Below, piece by piece: positions 1-6,010 of a DNA stretch of 6,010 bases. The stretch covers positions 1 to 6,010 of the forward strand of contig DAHXNM010000168.1 in assembly GCA_027365375.1 (NCBI GenBank), read 5' to 3'. The notes beneath the pieces are model-generated. The model had not been told where the DNA came from, searched no databases, and saw only the letters and a program-made list of their open reading frames with translations. The position numbers and the translations under genes were made by a program. The stretch is from Ferrimicrobium sp. Its GTDB lineage: Bacteria; Actinomycetota; Acidimicrobiia; Acidimicrobiales; Acidimicrobiaceae. The stretch's first letter is position 1. Each line of letters opens with the position of its first letter.

Positions 1-618
1 CACCTCATCGGTGTCGATGCCACTTACTAGCTCGCGATCCAGCTTTACGATGTCTGGGCGAACCTGGGTAAGCATCTGAAGTCCAGCGTAACCCGATCCC
101 GCGTCATCCATAGCTATGAGGGCGCCACGCGCTCGCAGCCAGGTCAAGGAGTCGCGAAGCGCGTCGATGTCGACGATGCGCACGTGCTCGGTGAGCTCTA
201 CCACCACGCCGCTCAGATCCCGATCAAACACGGTCCGCAAGATTGGCTGGCCAAGTAGATGCGGACTGACGTTTACGGTAACAAAACAATCACGAGGAAC
301 CCGACGCCTCTCCTTGAAAGCGCGAGCCAAAATCAGCGCCTCTAGTTCGGCTCCGAGTCCAATCGCATCAGCCTCGAGAAAAATCTGGTCTGGACCGATG
401 TTTGTGGGTACATCAAACCGAGTCAACATCTCATACCCAACCACCCTGGGGCCAAAGATGTTCGCAATCGACTGGAAACGCATTGAAAAAGAACGCTCGC
501 CGGCCAAAATTGCGTGAACGTACTCCCGCATTTTAAGTACATCCTGTCGCGTGTTTTCGATGTTCCTGACTGCGTCCAATCCGTCAATCACACCAAAGCG
601 CGGTCTTCCTTTACCCAT
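1..618 (-). CDS. EAL-domain cyclic-di-GMP phosphodiesterase (C-terminus beyond window)
   Basis: This is the first 206 codons of a gene that runs off the left edge. It encodes an EAL domain, the family that hydrolyses cyclic-di-GMP to pGpG in the cytoplasm. Visible motifs in order are GYEMLTRF (EAL signature as E63-M64-L65), VNVSP with N116, ELTEH with E141, MDDAGSGYAGL with D171-D172, and RPDIVKLDR with K192. These match the metal- and substrate-binding residues of active enzymes. The later Glu and Gln of the active site would lie outside the window, so activity cannot be settled. Residues 1-45 are a short, probably helical lead-in; no GGDEF, PAS or membrane segment precedes the domain. The start chosen is ATG at 618-616, but its AAGG abuts the codon; GTG at 591-589, with a GGAAG 13 nt upstream, is an alternative. 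It is divergent from kgd. The family call is firm; the physiological role is unknown. Confidence 0.9.
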   Translation of the reverse strand, partial: MGKGRPRFGVIDGLDAVRNIENTRQDVLKMREYVHAILAGERSFSMRFQSIANIFGPRVVGYEMLTRFDVPTNIGPDQIFLEADAIGLGAELEALILARAFKERRRVPRDCFVTVNVSPHLLGQPILRTVFDRDLSGVVVELTEHVRIVDIDALRDSLTWLRARGALIAMDDAGSGYAGLQMLTQVRPDIVKLDRELVSGIDTDEV

Positions 619-649
619 CCTTAGAACTTCGACTTACGCGAGGAAATAC

Positions 650-679
650 TTGACCCGAACGCAGAGAGACCCGCTAAAT
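650..679 (+). promoter_or_regulatory. Candidate sigma-70-like promoter for the kgd leader
   Basis: TTGACC at 650-655 resembles a -35 box, and CTAAAT at 674-679 is a weak -10 box, with an 18-nt spacer. Transcription would be expected to begin near 685-687, coinciding with the ATG of the small leader ORF. This would leave roughly 128 nt of leader before the kgd GTG. Only the -35 is strong. A one-base shift (TAAATA at 675-680) reads the -10 equally well. No convincing opposing promoter for the EAL gene was found in the same gap. Confidence 0.4.
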
Positions 680-684
680 AGAGG

Positions 685-798
685 ATGTCGTTGTTGTGGT
701 CGATGAACGATAGCAACGCGACCGCTGAAGGGTTGCAACGGTTCTCAAAGTCTACCCATCAAGACCTCGCTCGAGTTTTCATCGACCAGGAAAGATGA
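685..798 (+). CDS. Possible 37-codon leader ORF upstream of kgd
   Basis: An open frame begins with ATG at 685 (MSLLWSMNDSN) and ends VFIDQER with TGA at 796-798, 15 nt before the kgd GTG. Its GAGG (681-684) touches the ATG, so it lacks a normally spaced ribosome binding site. It could still be translated from a leaderless transcript, because the candidate promoter at 650-679 predicts a start at about this base. The peptide resembles no family I know and has no signal peptide or membrane helix. The end of the ORF contains the AGGAAAG that is the best Shine-Dalgarno-like element before kgd, so its translation could affect kgd initiation. A 37-codon open frame can arise by chance; the position is the only support. 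Confidence 0.25.
   Translation: MSLLWSMNDSNATAEGLQRFSKSTHQDLARVFIDQER
697..788. repeat. 11-bp perfect inverted repeat in the kgd leader
   Basis: TGGTCGATGAA at 697-707 is the exact reverse complement of TTCATCGACCA at 778-788, separated by 70 nt. The downstream arm ends on the first base of the AGGAAAG at 788-794. In RNA this could form a long-range stem next to that purine-rich element. In DNA the arms could be two half-sites for a looping regulator. Spacing this large is unusual for a simple operator. Chance occurrence is possible but unlikely for 11 of 11 matches within a gap of about 195 bp. Confidence 0.5.
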
Positions 799-816
799 CT
801 AGACTAACAAGGCGTG
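788..816 (+). promoter_or_regulatory. Translation start region of kgd with unusual SD spacing
   Basis: The only strong Shine-Dalgarno-like sequence, AGGAAAG at 788-794, lies 19 nt before the GTG at 814, well beyond normal spacing. The nearer AAGG at 809-812 leaves only one base. An in-frame TAA at 805-807 excludes any earlier start, and the conserved N-terminus begins immediately after the GTG, so GTG 814 is the required start. An ATG at 795 overlaps the leader-ORF stop as ATGA and opens an 8-codon frame ending at 821, past the kgd start. Initiation by translational coupling or without a Shine-Dalgarno sequence is inferred. Confidence 0.5.
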
Positions 817-3800
817 GCTGATACCTTTGAAACCGACTTTGGACCGAACGATTGGCTTGTCGAAGAGATGCTCGACAACTATCGAGATAACCCCGATTCT
901 GTCCCATCCAGCTGGCAACAGTACTTCAAGAGTCGCAACATCGAACCACGATTCGCCAATAGCACGGTGACCGATGCCGTAGCCACCGAAGGATACTCCT
1001 CCAAGGATCCGTCAGTCTGGCCTGACGCATCGACCAACCATGTCAGCGACGCGCCTCCGGCCCAACCGCCAACATCGACCCAGCCCTCAGAAGCTGCCAC
1101 CTCTAAGCCTTCAAGCTCTGCCAGCAGTGCAGAGGGGGCACCACAGCCGCCAGTTGCCGCCAGCGCGACACCAGGATCAGCCCCTCGGCAGGAACCGGCC
1201 TCTGCGCCAGCGACTGAACCCCAAACTACCACCGCCGCTGATCCAAAAGCCAAGGCGGCGACCCAAGCCGCCGAGGTCAATGATGCCACGCTCAGCCCGC
1301 TGCGTGGGGCTGCGCTTGCACTTGCTCGCAATATGGATCAATCGCTACTTTTGCCGACGGCGACCAGCGTTCGTGCTATCCCTGCAAAGGCACTAGAGAT
1401 CAACCGGTCGATCATCAACAATCAGCTCAGCCGCGAGGGGCGCCCAAAGATCAGCTTTGGCCACCTCATCACCTGGGCGATCATCAGATCACTCAGTAAA
1501 CATCCGCGTATGAACGCTAGCTTCGTCCCCGCTCAAGACGGGTCAGGCGCATCACTTCGCACCTTCGAGCACGTAAGCCTTGGAGTAGCTGTCGATATCG
1601 TGAGACGTGATGGTCAGCGAACGCTCATGGTTCCAGTCCTCAAGGATATCGACACTAAAACATTCGCTGAGTTCATCGTGGCCTACGACCAACTGATCAC
1701 CAAGGTCCGTGAAAATAGGGCTACTGTCGACGATTTTCAAGGCGCCTCAGTCAGCGTCACCAACCCAGGAACCATCGGAACCGAACACTCAATTCCACGT
1801 CTAATGAACGGCCAGGGGGCGATTATCGGTGTTGGGGCGATCGGATACCCGGCAGAGTTTGGCGCTGCTGACCCTCGCACGCTAGGCGAACTCGGCATCT
1901 CGAAGACGGTTACGCTGACCTCCACCTACGACCACCGCATTATTCAAGGTGCCGAATCTGGCCAGTTCCTCGCCGACGCTGCTGCTCTCCTGGAGGGCAA
2001 GGAGAACTTCTATCAGGAGATCTTTGACTCGCTCGGTGTAGCCTACCCACCGGCTATATGGTCTCCGGATCGTGCCTCCTTCGGTGGCGAGGCGTCTGAG
2101 CGTGCCGTGAAGCAGATCCATGTCCAGACGCTTATCAATAACTATCGTGTCCGTGGCCACCTCTTGGCGCGCCTAGATCCGCTGAACCTAATCAAGCCGA
2201 CGATGAGTCCAGAGCTAGATCCAGAGACCTACGGTCTCACCCTTTGGGATCTAAGCCGGGTATTTTTGACCGACGGCCTTGCTGGCAGCACAGAGCTGAC
2301 TCTAGCCGAAATTCTACAGCTTCTTCGCGACAGTTATTGTGGGTCTCTTGGCTACGAATACATGCACATCCAGAATCCCGAGGAGAAGCACTGGATACAG
2401 AATCGTGTCGAGGGCATCCACGTTAGTGCGAGCAAGGAAGACCAGCTTCGCATGCTTACCACTCTCAACGACACCGAAGCCTTCGAGAAGTTCCTCTCGA
2501 CTCGCTACATCGGCCAAAAGCGCTTCGGCCTCGAAGGTGCCGAAAGCGCCATCGTCTTCCTTACCGAGGTCTTGAATGAGGGGGTGCGCGGATCGGTCAC
2601 CTCTGCGATACTCGGCATGGCTCATCGAGGACGGCTGAACGTCCTCGCTAACATCGTTGGAAAATCGTATCGCATGATCTTCGAGGAGTTCGAGGGCAAC
2701 CTCGACCCTTCATCGGTACAGGGTTCTGGCGATGTAAAGTACCACAAGGGCTTTGAGGGAACTTACTACACTCCCGATGGAACGGCAGTTCCAATCACGC
2801 TGGCCTCGAATCCCTCCCACCTCGAAGCAGTAGACGGCGTAGTCGAGGGCATGGTCAGGGCCACCCAGGACCTACGAGGCAATCTGTTTGAGTTCGCCGT
2901 GCTTGGCATCTTGGTGCATGGAGACGCCTCCTTCGCCGGTCAAGGCGTGGTAGCTGAGACGCTAAACCTCTCTCAACTCCCTGGGTATCGTACCGGCGGC
3001 ACGATTCACCTGGTCATCAACAATCAGGTAGGTTTCACAACCAACCCCAACGAAGCTCGCTCGTCCGTCTATGCCAGTGATATAGCCAAGATGATCCAGG
3101 CTCCGATCATTCATGTGAATGGCGATGATCCAGAGGCGGTGCTCAGAGCGGCACAGATCTCGATGGACTATCGCGAAGCCTTCCACAAGGACATAGTCGT
3201 AGATTTGATCTGCTACCGTCGGCATGGACACAATGAGGGGGATGAACCGAGCTACACGCAGCCAGTGATGTACCGGGTCATCGACTCGCTACCTTCGGTA
3301 CGCAAGCTCTATCTCGAACGCCTGGTGCGCTCGAAAGCGATCACCGAAGAGGAGGGTGAGCAGGCAGTCGATGCCTATCTAGCGCGGCTACAGCAGGCCC
3401 TGGTGGAGACAAGAGAGGCTGCGCCACCGAAGCCAACGGACCTACCTGCACCTCCACCGCAAAATGTACAGGTACAGAGTGTACCGACCGCTGTGACCAA
3501 GGAGCAGCTTGACTATATCGTCGAGGTGCTCAATAGGACTCCTGAAGACTTCACCTTACACCCCAAGCTCGCCAAGCAGTTCCAAACCCGAGCAGAGCTC
3601 TACGCAGACGGCGAGGTCGATTGGGCCCTTGGTGAGGCCTTCGCCTTTGCCACCATAATGCTCGACGGACATGACGTACGGCTCTCCGGCCAAGACAGCA
3701 GACGCGGGACGTTCTCGCATCGTCACGCCGCCCTATACGACTATCAGACTGGCGCCACCTATCAACCACTCGCCTCCATCCGCGATGACGCGGGTGCACC

Positions 3801-4689
3801 CGGCACTGGGACGGCTGGTCGCTTCATGATCTATGACTCATCGCTCTCTGAATACGCAGCGATGGCCTTCGAGTACGGTTATTCGCTGATCCATAAGAAG
3901 GCGCTGACTATCTGGGAGGCACAGTTCGGTGACTTTGCCAACGGTGCACAGATCGTCATCGATCAATTTATCGCCGCAGCTCACGACAAGTGGAAGCAGG
4001 AGTCGGGGCTCACGCTGATGCTGCCTCATGGTTACGAGGGACAAGGCCCAGAGCACTCGTCAGCCAGACTTGAGCGATTTCTCTCATTAGCTGCGGGCCC
4101 GAATATGACGATTGCAAATCCAACCAGCTCTGGCCAGTTATTCCATCTGTTGCGAGCCCAGGTAGAGCGGCAAGCACAGCGGCCATTGATCATCCTCACA
4201 CCGAAGTCTCTACTTCGTGCCAAACAGTCGAGGAGCCCGGTCGAGGAGTTCACCCAGGGTAGCTTCCGCCCGCTCGTCGACGACCCGGCCTGGGGCCCGA
4301 ACCAATCCGGTCGCTTTGATGTTAGACGCATCGTCCTATGCTCGGGCAAGATAGGGTATGAGGCGCTCGCCCAACGAGATAGAACCACCACGTCACCGAC
4401 TGCGGTCGTTCGTGTGGAACAACTCTATCCATGGCCAGAGCGCGAGATAGCCGAGCTGATCGAGAGCTACCCTTCAGCGACCGAACTCGTCTGGCTCCAG
4501 GAGGAGCCCGAGAACATGGGAGCCTGGCCATTCGCCCATGCGCGCCTGCATCGGGCGGGGGAACATCGGCTTCGGTTGGTGCACGTCTCCCGTGTCGCCA
4601 CCGGATCTCCGGCTACCGGATCAGCCGCCATGCATGCACTCGAACAGAGCGACATTCTAGAGCGTGCGGTCTCAAAGCCGCTGAGCTAA
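814..4689 (+). CDS. kgd: Multifunctional 2-oxoglutarate dehydrogenase, fused E2 and E1 (Kgd/OdhA type)
   Basis: The 1291-residue protein matches the actinobacterial fusion that performs ThDP-dependent decarboxylation of 2-oxoglutarate and acyl transfer in the TCA cycle, working with an E2p-E3 core encoded elsewhere. Order: N-terminal segment FGPNDWLVEEML (9-20); Pro/Ala/Ser/Thr-rich linker (about 73-155); E2 succinyltransferase core (about 160-400) ending STYDHRIIQGAESG with likely catalytic H374; E1 from about 430. E1 motifs include GMAHRGRLNVL (H604), SNPSHLEAVDG (H669), the ThDP/Mg site HGDASFAGQG (D704) with INNQVGFTT (N736-N737), RRHGHNEGDEP, GQDSRRGTFSHRH (959-971) and LPHGYEGQGPEHSS (1071-1083). 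A second Pro-rich linker lies at 871-891. There is no lipoyl domain, as is usual for this fusion. Length slightly exceeds the roughly 1230 residues of mycobacterial Kgd, mostly in the first linker. The start is GTG. In relatives the E1 is inhibited by the FHA protein GarA/OdhI, which is not encoded here. All key motifs are intact. Confidence 0.97.
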   Translation: MADTFETDFGPNDWLVEEMLDNYRDNPDSVPSSWQQYFKSRNIEPRFANSTVTDAVATEGYSSKDPSVWPDASTNHVSDAPPAQPPTSTQPSEAATSKPSSSASSAEGAPQPPVAASATPGSAPRQEPASAPATEPQTTTAADPKAKAATQAAEVNDATLSPLRGAALALARNMDQSLLLPTATSVRAIPAKALEINRSIINNQLSREGRPKISFGHLITWAIIRSLSKHPRMNASFVPAQDGSGASLRTFEHVSLGVAVDIVRRDGQRTLMVPVLKDIDTKTFAEFIVAYDQLITKVRENRATVDDFQGASVSVTNPGTIGTEHSIPRLMNGQGAIIGVGAIGYPAEFGAADPRTLGELGISKTVTLTSTYDHRIIQGAESGQFLADAAALLEGKENFYQEIFDSLGVAYPPAIWSPDRASFGGEASERAVKQIHVQTLINNYRVRGHLLARLDPLNLIKPTMSPELDPETYGLTLWDLSRVFLTDGLAGSTELTLAEILQLLRDSYCGSLGYEYMHIQNPEEKHWIQNRVEGIHVSASKEDQLRMLTTLNDTEAFEKFLSTRYIGQKRFGLEGAESAIVFLTEVLNEGVRGSVTSAILGMAHRGRLNVLANIVGKSYRMIFEEFEGNLDPSSVQGSGDVKYHKGFEGTYYTPDGTAVPITLASNPSHLEAVDGVVEGMVRATQDLRGNLFEFAVLGILVHGDASFAGQGVVAETLNLSQLPGYRTGGTIHLVINNQVGFTTNPNEARSSVYASDIAKMIQAPIIHVNGDDPEAVLRAAQISMDYREAFHKDIVVDLICYRRHGHNEGDEPSYTQPVMYRVIDSLPSVRKLYLERLVRSKAITEEEGEQAVDAYLARLQQALVETREAAPPKPTDLPAPPPQNVQVQSVPTAVTKEQLDYIVEVLNRTPEDFTLHPKLAKQFQTRAELYADGEVDWALGEAFAFATIMLDGHDVRLSGQDSRRGTFSHRHAALYDYQTGATYQPLASIRDDAGAPGTGTAGRFMIYDSSLSEYAAMAFEYGYSLIHKKALTIWEAQFGDFANGAQIVIDQFIAAAHDKWKQESGLTLMLPHGYEGQGPEHSSARLERFLSLAAGPNMTIANPTSSGQLFHLLRAQVERQAQRPLIILTPKSLLRAKQSRSPVEEFTQGSFRPLVDDPAWGPNQSGRFDVRRIVLCSGKIGYEALAQRDRTTTSPTAVVRVEQLYPWPEREIAELIESYPSATELVWLQEEPENMGAWPFAHARLHRAGEHRLRLVHVSRVATGSPATGSAAMHALEQSDILERAVSKPLS

Positions 4690-4728
4690 CTGCGAGCTCG
4701 CCAGCTGCAAAGCGATTTCAGTCCTTGA

Positions 4729-4747
4729 GCGCCTAACGGCTAGGCGT
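4729..4747. terminator. Small hairpin at the kgd / hydrolase convergent junction
   Basis: CGCCTA at 4730-4735 pairs with TAGGCG at 4741-4746 around a 5-nt loop, with a possible G-U closing pair at 4729/4747. It spans the stop codon of the minus-strand hydrolase and lies 40 nt after the kgd stop. No proper U-tract follows on either strand; only a weak ATTTT occurs at 4753-4757 on the plus strand. A separate 10-bp palindrome, GCGAGCTCGC, lies at 4692-4701, just after the kgd stop. A bidirectional terminator between convergent genes is plausible from position, but the structural evidence is modest. Confidence 0.3.
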
Positions 4748-5519
4748 GCATCAATTTTGCAAACTGCTGCGCCAACACTTCAGCCAGCGCTTGAGGGTTG
4801 GTTAGGTGGGCGCCGTGGCGTGAATGCGGCACGCAATAGCTGGTCACATCGATCGCCTCGGTGAGCTTGATCAGTCCAAAACGGTGGTGGTGTGAGGGTC
4901 GCGATGATATACCCGCCACCACGTCGACCGCGATCTCACTTGGATCGAAGCTGATCCTGCCGTCAACCAGCTGGCCAAGTTCGCGCAGGAAAGCTAGCCC
5001 TTCCGCTCGCCGTAGAGTCTTGGTAGCTTCAGGGAGACGCTCCCAAACCGGATCGGAGATCATTCGCCGCAGGAACGCCTCCGCTAAATCTCCGGCTCGC
5101 TCGCTTGGGACGCGCCCAACCGCCGCCTCGTGTGGATCAACCTCCCAATCCTCTCCCCACCAAGCACCTCCTGGCAGCGGGGACTCAAACGTTGACACCC
5201 CTAGCAGGTTAGGGTGGCCCAACGACGCTAGCCACAACGCGTAGGTTCCTCCAAGTGAATGGCCGAAAACTATAGCCGGCTTCTCATCTAGTATCTCGCT
5301 CAGATCCGCGAGATGATCATCGACGTTCGCTGGAGCGACATCGATGGAGTGTGCGTAGCCAGCTCGATCCCAGATCACCACCTCCAGCGGAGACAGGTAT
5401 TTTGCTAGCCCACGAAACGACCCGCCACGATCCATGGCTCCATGCACAGTCACTAATCGCACCGGGGCCGAGGAGTTCTGATTCACTCGCTCGAGATGAA
5501 TCGATCGACGCAGAGGCAT
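4740..5519 (-). CDS. Alpha/beta-fold hydrolase
   Basis: A 259-residue cytoplasmic protein of the alpha/beta hydrolase superfamily, probably an esterase or related hydrolase; the substrate cannot be told from sequence. The HG oxyanion-hole segment is TVHGAMDRGGSF (24-35). WDRAGYAHS (50-58) is the usual D-R-x-G-x-x-x-S strand turn. The nucleophile elbow is FGHSLGGTYAL (85-95) with S88. The likely catalytic His is H235 in SRHGAHLTNPQALAEVL. Residues about 113-190 form a cap-like insertion. The expected Asp after the penultimate strand is not seen: the segment reads VDVVAGISSRPSHHH (199-212). E112, in TFESPLP after the sixth strand, may substitute. There is no signal peptide. The start ATG at 5519-5517 has an AGGA 7 nt upstream. 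The gene converges on kgd with a 50-bp gap and is divergent from the paiB-like gene. The fold is certain; the function is not. Confidence 0.88.
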   Translation of the reverse strand: MPLRRSIHLERVNQNSSAPVRLVTVHGAMDRGGSFRGLAKYLSPLEVVIWDRAGYAHSIDVAPANVDDHLADLSEILDEKPAIVFGHSLGGTYALWLASLGHPNLLGVSTFESPLPGGAWWGEDWEVDPHEAAVGRVPSERAGDLAEAFLRRMISDPVWERLPEATKTLRRAEGLAFLRELGQLVDGRISFDPSEIAVDVVAGISSRPSHHHRFGLIKLTEAIDVTSYCVPHSRHGAHLTNPQALAEVLAQQFAKLMHA

Positions 5520-5526
5520 GAGACCA

Positions 5527-5530
5527 TCCT
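5527..5530 (-). promoter_or_regulatory. Ribosome binding site of the hydrolase gene
   Basis: AGGA on the minus strand lies 7 nt upstream of the ATG at 5519-5517. This is normal spacing and fixes that start codon. It is the only well-spaced Shine-Dalgarno sequence seen among the four main genes here. Confidence 0.65.
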
Positions 5531-5589
5531 AGGCGGCACACGCTCGATCACCCAGAAGGGATCATCGCCTCAGATCAGCGAAGACGGTT

Positions 5590-5617
5590 TTGCCGATTGC
5601 CAACTATCGGCTAGTGT
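5590..5617 (+). promoter_or_regulatory. Candidate promoter giving a leaderless paiB-like transcript
   Basis: TTGCCG at 5590-5595 and TAGTGT at 5612-5617 (fits TANNNT) are separated by 16 nt. The -10 box ends only 6 nt before the ATG at 5624, so transcription would start at or next to the A of the start codon. Leaderless mRNAs with a -10 at this distance are common in Actinobacteria. The purine run AAGGA at 5618-5622 is too close to the ATG (1 nt) to act as a normal Shine-Dalgarno, which agrees with leaderless initiation. Confidence 0.45.
5592..5611. promoter_or_regulatory. Dyad operator candidate within the paiB-like promoter
   Basis: GCCGAT at 5592-5597 and ATCGGC at 5606-5611 form a perfect 6-bp inverted repeat with an 8-nt centre. 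The 20-bp dyad fills the space between the predicted -35 and -10 boxes, the classical place for a repressor. It could serve autoregulation by the PaiB-like protein or control by another factor, and it may also influence the divergent hydrolase gene. No binding site is known to me for this family that would confirm it. Confidence 0.35.
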
Positions 5618-5623
5618 AAGGAC

Positions 5624-6010
5624 ATGTCACCTGCGAAGCTTTTTTATACCAACGATATACCCATCCTCATCGATATAGCCAAGGCGAACCCGTTTGGCGA
5701 TCTGATTACGGTCGGGGCTAATGGGCCCTTGACCACAGCGATTCCCTTGTTGATTGCATCCGACGGCGATGACGTCATGGTCCGGGGGCACCTCACCCGA
5801 ACCAACCCACAGTGGCGACAGTCACGGTTGGACCTCGAAGCGCTCGCAGTCTTTCGGGCTGAACATAGCTACGTCTCGCCAAGATGGTACCGCACCAGTG
5901 CGGATGATCAACACCACGTCCCCACTTGGAACTACTCGCGAGTCGAGGCGGTTGGAGAGCTTGAGTTTTTTACTGATGCCAACGATCTCTTGACACTCGT
6001 GAGCACCCTT
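5624..6010 (+). CDS. PaiB-family FMN-binding negative transcriptional regulator (partial, C-terminus beyond window)
   Basis: The first 129 codons of a protein normally about 200-210 residues long. It is recognised by the ordered motifs of the PaiB/FMN-binding split-barrel family: NPFGDLITVGANGPLTTAIP (22-41), RGHLTRTNPQW (54-64), HSYVSPRWY (81-89) and VPTWNYSRVEAVG (99-111), followed by an acidic, Leu-rich stretch. B. subtilis PaiB was named as a negative regulator of sporulation and degradative-enzyme genes. Structurally the family resembles flavin-binding split-barrel proteins, and it has no obvious helix-turn-helix, so a flavin-dependent redox role is an alternative. The ATG at 5624 gives the usual short N-terminus (MSPAKLFYTNDIP). 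No well-spaced ribosome binding site precedes it; a leaderless transcript is likely. It is divergent from the hydrolase gene with a 104-bp gap. The ligand and targets are unknown. Confidence 0.92.
   Translation, partial: MSPAKLFYTNDIPILIDIAKANPFGDLITVGANGPLTTAIPLLIASDGDDVMVRGHLTRTNPQWRQSRLDLEALAVFRAEHSYVSPRWYRTSADDQHHVPTWNYSRVEAVGELEFFTDANDLLTLVSTL

Noticed and set aside
116..517. A 133-codon open frame on the plus strand
   Set aside because: It is antisense to the EAL gene, whose minus-strand frame carries an ordered set of family motifs. The plus-strand product is Arg/Ser-rich with no recognisable motif.
732..739. Palindrome GTTGCAAC in the kgd leader as an operator
   Set aside because: An 8-bp palindrome without extension is expected by chance, and no regulator can be tied to it.
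619..813. A 2-oxoglutarate-sensing riboswitch ahead of kgd
   Set aside because: The gene function made this attractive, but I cannot match a known aptamer fold; only one long-range stem is evident.
879..1331. A 150-codon open frame on the minus strand inside kgd
   Set aside because: It lies antisense to the low-complexity Pro/Ala-rich linker, whose biased codons suppress stops on the other strand. Its product is equally low in complexity and resembles nothing known.
4692..4701. Palindrome GCGAGCTCGC after the kgd stop as a terminator
   Set aside because: It has no loop as a perfect 10-bp palindrome and no U-tract follows. It is mentioned only as part of the junction.
4861..5244. A 127-codon plus-strand frame opposite the hydrolase
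   Set aside because: The minus-strand frame has the complete alpha/beta hydrolase motif set; this one is a compositional shadow.
5754..5993. A 79-codon plus-strand frame
   Set aside because: It overlaps the paiB-like gene in another frame, and only the frame starting at 5624 carries the family motifs.

Overview
This window looks like a stretch of chromosome from an actinobacterium. The main evidence is the 1291-codon gene in the centre. It encodes the fused E2-E1 2-oxoglutarate dehydrogenase (Kgd/OdhA type), an architecture characteristic of Actinobacteria, with the typical N-terminal FGPNDWLVEEML segment. Base composition looks moderate for the phylum (mid-50s percent G+C by eye, not counted). 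That would suit a lineage such as the Acidimicrobiia better than Streptomyces or Mycobacterium; this placement is inference.

Layout: (1) 1-618, minus strand: the first 206 codons of an EAL-domain cyclic-di-GMP phosphodiesterase, cut by the window edge. (2) 619-813: a divergent intergenic region holding a candidate sigma-70-like promoter, a 37-codon leader ORF and an 11-bp inverted repeat, all upstream of kgd. (3) 814-4689, plus strand: kgd, with a GTG start. (4) 4690-4739: a short convergent junction with a small GC-rich hairpin. (5) 4740-5519, minus strand: an alpha/beta hydrolase. (6) 5520-5623: a second divergent intergenic region with a promoter-like element and a dyad. (7) 5624-6010, plus strand: the N-terminal 129 codons of a PaiB-family FMN-binding negative transcriptional regulator, cut by the window edge.

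The genes do not form an obvious pathway or operon, and every neighbouring pair is divergent or convergent, so each is probably its own transcription unit. Kgd is central metabolism (TCA cycle), the EAL protein is second-messenger signalling, and the last two are an accessory hydrolase and a putative regulator. I see no mobile element, CRISPR array, tRNA, rRNA or defence system.

The parts worth a second look are the two divergent regions. The kgd leader combines a promoter-like element placed right at the ATG of a small ORF, a stem-forming repeat abutting the only good Shine-Dalgarno-like sequence, and a GTG start with no well-spaced ribosome binding site. The paiB-like gene appears to have a leaderless promoter with a dyad in its spacer. 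Both are predictions from reading the sequence and have not been tested.
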